A program made the position numbers and the translations under genes. Shown one piece after another: positions 45,764 to 56,526 of a stretch of DNA of 64,000 bases. Source of the stretch: Incurvaria masculella (taxonomy: Eukaryota; Arthropoda; Insecta; Lepidoptera; Incurvariidae). The stretch is from assembly GCA_946894095.1 (NCBI GenBank), contig OX335642.1, positions 5,343,021-5,407,020 on the forward strand. The letters are read 5' to 3'. Each line of letters begins with the position of its first letter. Within the stretch, counting starts at the first letter, position 1. The notes beneath the pieces are model-generated. The model made no database searches and was not told the DNA's origin. It saw only the letters and a list, made by a program, of their open reading frames with translations.

Positions 45764-47373
45764 AAGTATTAATGTCAAAGCCGTCATGTAATTATCTATA
45801 GCCAGATAACTTCTAATCTAATCTAATGGTGGTATTGTGACGAATGTCAAAACTGACAAACGCCCCATAAAAGTGCACGCTGCCGAAGTATTTTTAGTAT
45901 TATTTTGCGGAAATGAGAGAAATGCGTTCTGTCCGCATAACAAAAATACAAAAATAACAAAAATAATCTATAAGTCCGATCGCCACCAAACTGCATATTA
46001 TCGCCCGCATGGCTTATCTGAAGTTTGCATAAAAATGTCATCAAAATCGGTGATCAGCAAGCAGTAATAGAAGACAAATACGCATAGCCCACGCTGTCCC
46101 GTCCAGAAGTCGCCAAGAGGCCAACTAGAGTCCACTCCACGGCTCTCGCAAGGAGTGGCCGCCGCCGACGCCGCATCAGATAGGGGTGTAACAAGAAAAC
46201 TTGGCCGCTTTTGACAAATTTGCGTTGTCGCTGGCCGCGGGGACTTCGCGACGACTTCGCCGCGGAACAGAAACGGAAAAGAGCTGATGATGGGTTGGAA
46301 TTTCGCTGCCTTTATCCCGCCTAGTCCTATGATTTCTATTGTTCGAGTGTCTGTGTACAATAGGAGGAGAAGGAAAGCATTATAAAATATTAGATATGTT
46401 TAGGTACTTCAAGGAAAGGACGCCTTATTGTATTATATATTTCCTTTTTTATTACGCAAATCATGAGTAACTAATATTGTAGAAAAGTTAGAGTATTTTA
46501 TTTTTGAGATTGGAAAATTGGTACATAGCCGATCGTGAAAGTTGCCGTCACGAAAGGCGTTCTGGGAGAATTTGTATGATCTGTGTGATGCTCCTGTAGA
46601 TACAGGATAGTTACCAGTTATTGTTGATAGTTACAGTTTTAACAGTATTTTTTGTTCATAAAACAATATCTCGAAAAGTATAATAGCAACGTGTATAATT
46701 GAAATCTTTCAGAAAGAGGAAGCATGCGAGTAATGAACTTGTGTTAATTTAAAATGTTTAGTTGAGATTTCGTTGATTTTGAGCTATTTAAATCACAAAC
46801 CTAGCATGAGCAGCACACTGTGCTTACATTGTAGGTCTATAGTTTTAATTAACTACAAAATTATAATAGCAAGGATACATATTGAAATAATGAAAGTACC
46901 ATTTTACAGGTGCTGAGATACACCACAGAAGGAAAGGTCGGCTGTTTGTCTCGAGATTATAATTATTCAAGCTGTCGAACGATAGAATTCGGATCTTGGG
47001 ACCTTGCCAGGACCAAATGACACAAATCTGAAAGTCTAATAGTCATACAACGCAGAAAGAGGGCTCTTTGATATAGTATATATAAAAATCGCAATAAACT
47101 GAATTTTATGAGTACATATCAATTTAACTTCATATAATTTCACGCTTATAAAATAATTTTGTGCAGGGTATGTGTTCGATGCGTAGTAACAGAAGTGCAA
47201 AGCGTTTGCTACACACACCATTTTTTATTGCGTCTCTTACATTTATTATGTATTTCTGAATATCGGCCGCACAATCTCACCCTTATGCAGAGTGGTTCTG
47301 GTTTTAGGCTGTGTCAATAGGAATAAGAATTACTCAATAATCTAAGAAATTTATATGTATTCATTTCAAAATT

Positions 47374-47612
47374 CCTATTACTAAGCCTCCGCTGTCCGTC
47401 CGCCCATCCGTCCGTCCGTCCATCCGTCACAGGCCTGTATCTAATGAACCGTAATAGGTAGGCAGCTGAAATTTTCACAGAGTGTGTTTTTATTATATAG
47501 TGTATATAATAGGTAATAAAATTGGATCGAACCAAAATCGTGATTTTATTTGTGTTAAATGTTTGTGAATCCTTTGTGTGCGAATCCGACTCGCACTTGG
47601 TTGATTTTTTTT
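47374..47612 (+). mobile_element. CCGT element, 5'-truncated (duplication copy 2)
   Basis: Counterpart of 40686-40924 with one substitution (TGTATATAAT for TGTCTATAAT). Confidence 0.8.
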
Positions 47613-48790
47613 ATTTTACGAGGTCATGTGACTAATTCGTTTTCTAACGGCGTAAACGTGGAAATTGCAGTTCAAATGAAATAGCAATTTAGATGTATGT
47701 CTTAAGGATTATTTTTTAAATATTGATTTGTGATTGCTTACTACTCGTACTGCTTAATATTCCGAATTTTTTCTTTCTGAATTTTCCGAAGCCTGGAAAA
47801 CCGGCTACTTAAGAAACATTGAAACATAAAAAATTATAAGAAAAAGAATTTAAGTATGTAAGAATATGTGTTGTAAAATGAGGTTAATTAATTTAATGTT
47901 AATGATTTTAAAAGAGCTTTTAACCATATTATGTAAATTTTCAAAAAGTTTAACCAGACTAAGGAAACGAATAAAATTGTGACAACTTAAATAATTGCTA
48001 TCTCGGCGAGTGTCATTTTGAGAAAATGCGCGCCGGAAAAACACACAACATTTTAACTTATGTCGACAACCATCAAATAAAGTACGGCCATTTGACCTCT
48101 CGCTGAAATTACCTGAAAACGAAACCCGTACGCCCAAACGCTCAAATAAACGATAGCTATAAATTTTTCAAAAAGTTTGGGACGACAAAGATTACCACAA
48201 TAAGTCGACTCAGTAAGAGTTGACATATTTTTTGTGTGGTTAAATTGAGCAGGTAGGTTTTGATTGTGTAAATACTACATTTTTTAAATGTTACCCGTAA
48301 ATTGTTTAATAGCTACCTAGAGGATTAATTGTATATCGTATATAATTATATTAATAAAAATAGTGTGTTTTGTTGAGGCATACAGTCCTAAATGTATGAA
48401 ATATACAGCAATTAAAATTCCTTACTCATAATAAACATAATACAATGAAACAGACTTACATAGTCTGTTTTATTACATAAAATAGAAACAACGGACAATA
48501 ATTAAAGAAATAATGCTTATAATTAAAAAAATAATGACACAAATAATGCTTAGTTTTATTTTTCAAATGATTAAAATGTAAACCTTTTGCATGCTTTATT
48601 TATTTTGGAATGTGTATATTAGAGGTAAAAGAAGAAACTAAATAACGGTGATTAAAAAAAGATTCCTATTGTCTATGATTATATGTTATTGTCGAAGATG
48701 GCATAGCAAGTGATGCTGAATGCGTTCTGTAAACTTATGGAATCGATGGAGCTGTGCGTTGCTTACGGAGGACTTTATGCATAACAGCAC

Positions 48791-49227
48791 TCGGGTCGTA
48801 GCTCAGTGGCACATGATTAATTAGTAGAGTTCATGGGCTCAGATCTCCGTCCTTTTCATGCACGGGCTTACTTTAATGCCAGAGTACACGGGTTCCATCC
48901 CCACACCGTTCATGCACCACTTTATTTCGGAGTTGGGTAAGTGTATTTTGTTACGAATGCGCGATGTTTAATAGTTCGGAATCCATGTAAAACTGTAGCT
49001 TCACATGGTAGAATTAAGTCAGATTGGATTAGTATCATCGCATTGGACGAAAAAATTATCCAAACGGAAGTGAAAAAATTGTCCGTGTTTTCCATCCATC
49101 CAGTTCAATATAGACGTGATCATATAGGAATAGTTCTGAAACGTAATTCCTTCGGCGGCATTCCCGTGTCGCGCTAACATCATGACAGTGGGTGTTATGT
49201 TAGCCATCCATGAACAGTTACATAAAA
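48791..49227 (+). mobile_element. tRNA-headed SINE, full length but diverged
   Basis: Head GGGTCGTAGCTCAGTGGCAC (A box TAGCTCAGTGG), B-box-like CGGGTTCCATCCCC after an expanded spacer, then the body (TTGTCCGTGTTTTCCATCC), ending GCCATCCATGAACAGTTACA and TAAAAA. Confidence 0.8.
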
Positions 49228-49796
49228 ACGATTTTCGGTTCTCAAAACACGTAGCTATGTATAAATAAAAATCAAACAAAATGAGTGTCGAGCTATGGTA
49301 CGGATCCCCCGCGGTGGGTCTCGCGGCCATCAATTCGCGATAAGGTCCGTGACCGCTGGGCCCGGAATAAATGTGAGCTATTAAGAGTATCCCACTCGGC
49401 ACGAATATCCGATTTTGAATTGGGGAACGTTACGGGGGTCGCCTGATGAAGTGACAATCCCGCGGGGCGTCGCCGCTGAGGAACCGAAATAGAAGTGCAA
49501 TGACCCCGTTAGGCCGAGACTTAAGAGACGTCTTAAGACGGAAACTGGATTCAAAACGTGAAAACTGATAATAATAAAAAATAAAATGCAAAGAAAAATA
49601 TTCAGAAAAAAATATATTTGTCATACAATGATTTTTAAACAACAAATCTAGCATTATATATTTTCGAAGATTCGTAAATGATGTAAAAATTAGTCATATA
49701 TTTTAACATACAAATTGTTTGGATAACAGCTCATCGTTTTGATATGAAACGAATTACAAAGAAAGGATTTTCGTGTTTTTTAAAATCGTACTTGTT
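49228..49796. other. Unassigned part of the copy-2-only segment
   Basis: Moderately GC-rich at 49280-49520 with overlapping minus frames; no motif recognised. Confidence 0.4.
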
Positions 49797-49935
49797 TGTG
49801 TTTTTCATTCATGATAAAGAAGAAATAGACACCTTCTGTGGCCAAAATTAAACTCGAAGGGGGTAAAATAGTTAAATTCAGCCCGACCTTAGTTTAAAAC
49901 AACATTGACCAGAGCGGAGTCTGGTACCTCAGATA
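49797..49935 (-). mobile_element. LINE 3'-tail fragment
   Basis: Minus strand: GAGGTACCAGACTCCGCTCT then AACTATTTTACCCCC and CTTCGAGTTTAATTTTGGCC; same family as 14018-14243. Confidence 0.6.
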
Positions 49936-50035
49936 TTACTAATATATTTAGGTTAAATTAGATTGAAATATATATTCCTAAGACAAAAATAATAGAATAA
50001 GATTTTTTCATGAAAGTAATGGGTTGCTGTCCATC

Positions 50036-50175
50036 ATTCCCAAAGTCACTAGGTTCCATTTCAGAAACCTCCCTTTATATGAGCATGTATGATAAACTAG
50101 ATGGAAAACACGAACGATTTGTTATCGCCGCTGCGACAATTTTTAATCCAAAGAGATGGTCCAAACCCGGGCGGA
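50036..50175 (-). mobile_element. SINE body fragment
   Basis: Plus strand shows the reverse of the SINE body: CACTAGGTTCCATTTC, GATGGAAAACACGAACG, ATCGCCGCTGCGACAATTTT, ending at AAACCCGGGCGG. Confidence 0.7.
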
Positions 50176-50278
50176 TTTGGAGAGTTTTAGGTTTTCCAAC
50201 CCGTGTGCTTTTACCCGTTAACATATTCATTAAATAAGTACCTGAAATACGCTAACAGTATTTGCTTCAACCGATTTT

Positions 50279-50812
50279 AGAGTTCCGTATCCAAAGGGTT
50301 CCAACGGAACCCTATTAAAAAATCCTCCGCTTTCCGTCCGTCCGTCCGTCCATCACAGGACTGTATCTCATGAACCGTAACATGTAAGCAGTCTATTTTT
50401 CCACAAAATGTGTATTTTTATAGCCGCTATAATTACAAATGAGAAAAAATCAAAAGAAATAAAAAAATTAAGGCGATATAAAAATTAAGATACAATAAAC
50501 GATTTTTTTTCCTCGATCTTGATAATTGCAATAAGCAGATGCTTGAAATGTTCACATAGACACTATAAAATCTAATAATAAAATTAAAATAAAATAAAAA
50601 TATTCTCTAGTATGCGGAATCACGTATCTTGTATGGGGAAGGCGTTCCCGTTGGCGTTATCGTTTTTTTCTCGATTTTAATAATGGCAGTACTTACATAC
50701 AACCGCCAATGCCACATCCATTGCACTAAAAATAAATCCAGCGTTTGAGAATTTTGGATCTTGTATGATAGAGCGGAACCCTTCGAATCAGCCTCGCACT
50801 TGGCAGGATTTT
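50279..50812 (+). mobile_element. CCGT element, diverged and expanded
   Basis: AGAGTTCCGTATCCAAAGGG, (CCGT) run, GGACTGTATCTCATGAACCG, and at the far end GCGGAACCCTTCG, then CTCGCACTTGGCAGG and T-rich. About 250 bp of extra AT-rich sequence inside compared with 2929-3226. Confidence 0.75.
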
Positions 50813-51667
50813 ATGAATAATATGTCCTTGGGACGGTCTTCAAGTAAGAAGAACACAATTTATTTACCATATATATTTGTATCCAATGCATCTAGTTTTA
50901 TTGCTAAAAAAATATAAGATCTATCAGAAAGATAGTACTGGGAGAAAATGATATTTCAAAAGCATCTCAAAATATATAATGTGCCTTGATGGCGAAATTC
51001 ACAACTTTCCGACTCAAAGTCGAGGAAATTTCTGATTGAGGTCGTCTCGGAAGATTGGCGAAAGAAAAAAAATGCTTCGAAGTCATAAGTGTGAGATGAA
51101 AAAGCTTATGTAAAATAAAAAAAAATATATGTTACTAAAGATGCATATTTGAATGAAGAATTGATTCATCAAATATCGACAACACGAAAACCGCCTGTCC
51201 TTGAAATTCAAAGAGATAACTCAGTCAATACGAGCAGAGCACTCTTACATGTCAGAAACCATATAACTTCAACGTGACACGTAAACGGAGCTTTTCTTGG
51301 AAAAAAAGGTTTTTTATGAATAAAATTAATATGCGAAAAGCTTGAAACCTGACTTTCCAAATAGTGAGAGAGCGATGTCCATATCCTAAACATATTGACT
51401 GTCATTTTATATTATATGTCTGTCATGCGCAAATCGCAGGCAATGATTTTGTTGTTTGGTTCATCGCAACCTTAACTGTGCACAGCAACGTAAATACAGA
51501 ATGTTGCATCGGCCACTACATAACATTTGGGAAATGATTATTGAGAAAAAAGTTCGATCACTTTTTTCTCAATATGCTCTAAATAAAAAGTAAGACTTTC
51601 CCAACAAATTAATTCATTAATTAGTTTAATTTAATCTAATGTTCCGTAAGGACGTGCGCGAACCGTT

Positions 51668-51780
51668 GTATGTAACTGGATATGGATGGATAATATCACA
51701 CCTACTCTCATGAAATTAGCCTGACGCGCCTCTAGGGATCTAGGTTCCATGCCAATACCTTCCTTTTATACGGTTACAAC
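51668..51780 (-). mobile_element. SINE 3'-end fragment (duplication copy 2)
   Basis: Counterpart of 42335-42447. Confidence 0.65.
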
Positions 51781-52334
51781 ATCGCGTTCATCGCGAAATC
51801 TCAATAATTGTACTTTAGAGAAAAACAATATTTATTTCTTTGCCTTGGGAAAACATGAGGTTTACACTCCCGAAATTTTGTAGTGGCCATATAAAATTAT
51901 ATTTTCCCAGAACTTACGATTGATAATTTCAATTCGAATAATGATTTGATTCTCTAATTTCTCACACGCAAAGTTAAATGTTATCTTTTAGAAGCTCCTA
52001 CAATTTTATTTCACAAATAATTGTTGGTGCCCATGTTTCGTCATTTTAATGTCCAATCTCTGAAAGTGTGGCAAATGGCCGCGCCGCCATCAGTTGATGA
52101 AGGAGAAATGGATACTGTCAGGGCTGTCACCCTGCTAAACTAGGCTTGACGATTCTCGCAGGATGCTGCTTAAAAAACGTGCCTTTTTGCTCGGTTATTT
52201 CGGGCGCGACGCATTTAGACACCCTCGCATTGTCATAGTGCGTTAACGACACTCTCGTTTGGTAGGGTTGGCACAATTTTGCATCCGAAAATAAATACAA
52301 ATCCTCTTTTACAAATATCTTGATTATTTTTTAA

Positions 52335-53592
52335 GGATTTATTTATTGTGTAGATAGTCCAATTTAGCATTGGTCAACAACGTGTAAGTACAACATTTTG
52401 GATACGATTCGTAGTTTGGATTACACTTAGCGTTAAGTAAACGACTAACAAACTTTGCAAGTTCAAGAAACACGGCAAATTTAAATATAGAACAAAAACA
52501 TGTTTATTTTTGATGGCCCAACATGAATAAATAATATTTATTTGGATAAGGGGTGGGCTGGGAAAACTTATACGTATTTTTTTTAAGCAATAGAAGCTTT
52601 TTCACTAGTATAATATTAGATAATTATTATGAATGAATACGGAATGTAATAAGTATATTGGCAGTTTAACTTTAGTTAGTCACCTTTTGTCTTAATCAAG
52701 AACATGGCATGGCGAGTCTGAGTGTGATGAAATATTAGCTAATACCATCAAACAACATATATACAAATTATAAACCATGTGTCTTGTTTGACCATGAAAG
52801 TACCTACAATATTCTGGTCAGAATCATTAATTGACCGAGCTAAACGTCTCCGTTTCAGTTTGGACCAATGTCCGGCTGACCAAGACCTAAAACGTTGAAT
52901 CAGTGAGAAAATAATAGGATTTTGTTTTAACGTGCGCGGTAAAAAAAAAATCAGTTTTAAACAATGTAAAGATAGATTCGGGAGATCTACAGCTCAGAAA
53001 GCCAATAGTAACATTTATTTAAAATATATTCATGCAAATGTATCACTGAATCGAGATCCATAACTTATTTCCAAGATTTTTTCAAGGATTTTTCCACATA
53101 TGAACTGCGGAAAAATCCTAGAGCATGGCGAATCAGCTGAACCTCAGACCTATCGATGTGACAGCCCTACCGTTAATTACGCAGAAGGGCTGCTACGTCT
53201 CTCGACAGTAGGACCCTCCACGACTCGTACAGCTGGACGAAATATAGTCGCTGCAATGTCACTGGATATAGATAATTATTGGAGACATATTTGAGACGTC
53301 TATCCGTGCTGGTCATGGCAACTCAGTGCTAGCAATTGAAAAACATATATTTCAGGGCGTGCGTTAGCTAATGATTGGAAGATATAGGCTTTGCTTTAAA
53401 CCATAATTTATTTCGCCAAGTAACAAAGAAAACTTGAAATAAATGAGTACTTAACTAAACTGGTGCTAGATTTACTAGGTTATTAAAGGTTAATCTCCTT
53501 AGTAGAACCAATTACAAGTCGAGAGAGTTTCGGAGTCAAGACGAGCAAGCGTAGCTTGAGGCGATCAATGCAATGTTAACGAAGAATCCATG
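52335..53592. other. Intronic sequence, nothing assigned
   Basis: AT-rich; 64-codon frame at 53100-53294 (+) without motif. A short inverted pair AGGATTTTTCC / GGAAAAATCCT lies near 53088-53118. Confidence 0.45.
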
Positions 53593-53993
53593 TACAAGGT
53601 GGCTCAAAAATAAAAATATCACCGGTGAAAATATAAATTAACAACTGATACAACTTGGAATATTATAATCTAGCCACGTAATTTGTATGGTCTGAGTTTC
53701 CCCTTACTATGCTAAAAAACATATGAATGGAACACTTAATCAAGACAAAGAAGTAAATTAAATTATGCATTTCTAAAGATGATTTCATAGTACCGGTAGT
53801 TATAGATCATTGATATAATTATGAAATATTTATCATAACCATACTACCATTAGAGTGAATAAGTCGAAAAATATTAAAGTAAAAGCCGCACCTCCCTTCG
53901 AGAATGTCAGAGCATGTTTATGTAACAATGTTCCAGTATGTACATTATTTTCAGCATAGACACTAAATCAAGTTTCGATCGAGCCACCCTGTA
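53593..53993. mobile_element. Mariner-like MITE
   Basis: Left end TACAAGGTGGCTCAAAAA and right end GAGCCACCCTGTA are inverted copies (TACAxGGTGGCTC), compatible with a TA target and Tc1/mariner-type ends. About 400 bp, no transposase frame. Confidence 0.7.
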
Positions 53994-54254
53994 CCGGTAG
54001 CAGCGGCCGGCGGCGCCGTGCAGGGATTTAATTTTACTGAACAAATATTAATTTCCTCCGCAAACGTTATTGGAACCAATTTGCGAGAATTTCCGAAGAA
54101 AAATATCTCGAAAGTTCACTCGCTAAATTACACGGTAGTTTCCTGTAACTTGAACTTCGCTTCAACTGGACCTTTGATGATTTCGTTGCGAAAAAATGTG
54201 AGCAAGGTTTTTATTTTTTTTGAGAATTCCGAAAACGATTATTAGTTAATTTAA

Positions 54255-54725
54255 GGCGCTAGGACTAGCCAACTACTCGCGCCATACAAATGCACTTTTT
54301 AACAAATGTAATAATATGTAGTGAAACGCTTCAGCAAATCCAAATAGAACTCCAGACTGATAATGAATTGTTAATATTTTTTTATTCCATCATTTATTTA
54401 AATAATAATAAAAATAAAAAAGTTGATTTTTCTCATTAGAAATCTGAAAGTAATTCGATTTCTAGATATAAGCAAAAACAGCATATATGCATAAACAAAA
54501 AAATCCATTTGCTTTTAGATTTCTACATTTAGTCAAAAAAGTTCGGAAATGGACACCGTTTCCGCAATGTATTTTGTACAGAAAAAGGAAACATACATTA
54601 ACGAAAATAGGTCAATTCCTAGACAAGGAATGATATAATGTAAGAATGACACTTCTAAACGTCAGACTTAGTTAGTTAACTTGGGGTGCCTCGTCTAACT
54701 TTGCGATTTGGCTAGTACCAGGGCC
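54255..54725. mobile_element. TTAA-flanked MITE, family A, copy 3
   Basis: TTAA at 54251-54254 and 54726-54729; ends GGCGCTAGGACTAGCC and GGCTAGTACCAGGGCC. Very close to 38462-38932, slightly closer in places to 9927-10398. Confidence 0.92.
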
Positions 54726-54850
54726 TTAAACATTCAGAACTACCAGTAAACATCAACATTTTCGCACATCTCAAAAATCATACACGCTGTGTATTACACA
54801 CACATACAATTTGTGCTTTTTGTATGGTAAAATTGGGGAACAATCTTTAA

Positions 54851-55282
54851 GGTGGCCCAACCCGGCGGGATGATTGATTTGATTTGATTTGATGATTTGG
54901 TAAGATTTACGAACATTTTAATTACAAAAGGACTTATAGCTAAAAGTAAGCCACGACCGCTGTAGTCAAAAATCTAACAAAATCCAAATAGATTATAAAT
55001 ATTGATTAAATAAGCTATGTCGGATGGCTAATCTTTCTAAGATGTTCTTAGTTTATCATTGCGTAATCCACCTCCAAAGTTATCGTACAAAACGCGCGAA
55101 AAATTCAAACTTTCGGACCTTATAACTTAGAAACCAAACATAATTTTACAATGCCAACGGTCATCAGACATCTAGTTCAATGAAATAATGCTATTTTGAG
55201 CAAAATTTGGGATCTTTGACAAGAAATATGGGCGTGATCTTCTTTCCCCTTTTGTATGAGGAGTTGAGCGGGATGGCCCACC
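54851..55282 (+). mobile_element. TTAA-flanked element, family B, copy with both ends
   Basis: TTAA at 54847-54850 and 55283-55286. TIRs GGTGGCCCAACCCG against the reverse complement of GCGGGATGGCCCACC. 432 bp, no transposase. Contains a short (GATTT)n run at about 54875-54895. Confidence 0.85.
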
Positions 55283-55286
55283 TTAA

Positions 55287-55920
55287 TTGGCTTTGTTGAA
55301 GATGTTTAAATTAAAATTTAATTTTCCTTGATAGATATATCAATACATTCTTTATATTGGCGATGACTTGTTCACATCATGTTCTGCATCAAATTTGATC
55401 TTTCAAAACGACTAGGTTAAAATTTTAAAAAGAATTGCATATATTTCGAGTGGGCAGGAAAAAAATTTCAGTAAGGAATTTTGGATCAAATATTTTTTTC
55501 CAGTACAATTAATGAAATTACCTGAGTATTCTTTGAATTTAATTCTAAGTACTCACTGAAAAATCCTCAGAGAGAAAAAAAAGCCTTTAGGAAAATCTTT
55601 TCCATTGGTCTTGTTATAAGCTCATCTTCTTAGTAAGCTTCGAGGCTGCCGGTCTTTCGCAAGATAAAATTAGGTTAATAACTCGGTTCAAGAGTTACTC
55701 CGGGCATTGTGTAGCTCTATACCCGTCTTTTCGTCTATCCGACGAAGTAATGAGACAGTGGGGATAATCTCACCAATATTATGAATGGAATGGTTTGGAT
55801 CGTCCGATGTCTGGATGTTACCTATTCACCTCTTAAGAATATCCCGTAAGCTGTGCACCCCACACAAACGTAGTGGAAAACCACCGTTCCAATTGAATTG
55901 ATATTTAATATCTCATATCA
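55287..55920. other. Intronic sequence, nothing assigned
   Basis: AT-rich; nothing recognised. Confidence 0.4.
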
Positions 55921-56230
55921 GGTCGGCCTCGGTAGCCCAGTGGCGCGACGCCTTGCGGCTCGATAAGCTTGGTGAAGCAACTCCGAGCGCGGTTGGGCTC
56001 TGGACGGGTGACCATTTTCAACCGGTGAGGCTGGCCGTGGTTGGGATTCCACGTAAAACTGTAGGCCCACTTCCTTACTTACTAGATGGAAGGGTTAATC
56101 TCGCCCGGGTTGGTACCATCGCATTGAATGAAGTTGGTCGAAGCGGCAATAAAAATTGTCCGTGATTTCCATCCAGTTCAATGTAAGGTAGCTAATAAGG
56201 TCCTGGCATGGCACCTAGTTCCCATGTGGT
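55921..56230 (+). mobile_element. 5S-headed SINE, 3'-truncated
   Basis: Head: GGCCTCGGTAGCCCAGTGGC (A-box-like), then TGAAGCAACTCCGAGCGCGG and CTCTGGACGGGTGACC (5S-like box A, intermediate element, box C), then GTGGTTGGGATTCCACG (B-box-like). The body follows (CGCCCGGGTTGGTACCATCG). Ends at CCCATGTGGTGTGTTAG where the next SINE begins. Confidence 0.85.
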
Positions 56231-56526
56231 GTGTTAGATGTGAGTTGGATAAGTGCATTTTGTAACGAATGCGAGCTGTTCCTCGGTTCGGGATTCATGT
56301 AAAACTATAGGCACCCTTCTTTTACCCAGTTTGGTACCATCGCATTGGATGAAAATATGGAACGGTAATGAAACATTGTTCCTGTTACCATCCAGTTCAA
56401 TGCAGCCGTGATCATGAGGCAACGTTCTAGAATTGCACCTAATTCCATTGGAAATGCGATGCGTTAGGCTCATATCATGGCACTAGGTGTGGTATTCGTT
56501 ATCCATGTCCTGTTTCATATAAAAAG
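56231..56526 (+). mobile_element. SINE of tRNA-head type, head truncated
   Basis: Starts TGAGTTGGATAAGTGCATTT and GTAACGAATGCGAGCTG, the segment that follows the tRNA head in 5830-6215, then the shared body and 3' end (ATCCATGTCCTGTTTCATAT plus A-rich). Joined head-to-tail to the 5S-headed copy. Confidence 0.78.

Larger units (their letters stand above)
48221..50865. other. 2,645-bp segment present only in duplication copy 2
   Basis: Lies between two bases that are adjacent in copy 1 (41532 and 41533), with at most 1 bp of shared sequence at the joint and no visible target duplication. It begins with AT-rich unassigned sequence (48221-48790) and holds a SINE, a SINE fragment, a LINE tail and a CCGT element. 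Since it is a mosaic of old repeats, loss from copy 1 is more natural than a single insertion into copy 2. Confidence 0.9.
43001..52334. repeat. 6.7-kb tandem duplication, copy 2, interrupted
   Basis: Second copy in direct orientation. Identity to copy 1 runs to 48220, is broken by 2,645 extra bases (48221-50865), and resumes to 52334 (TTTTTTAA then GGATTT). All repeats listed for copy 1 recur here at fixed offsets. Confidence 0.95.

Noticed and set aside
48791..48920. A functional tRNA gene
   Set aside because: The A- and B-box-like parts are too far apart, the acceptor stem does not pair, and a SINE body follows directly.
49019..49402. 127-codon minus frame
   Set aside because: It runs through a SINE copy into unassigned sequence and has no protein signature.
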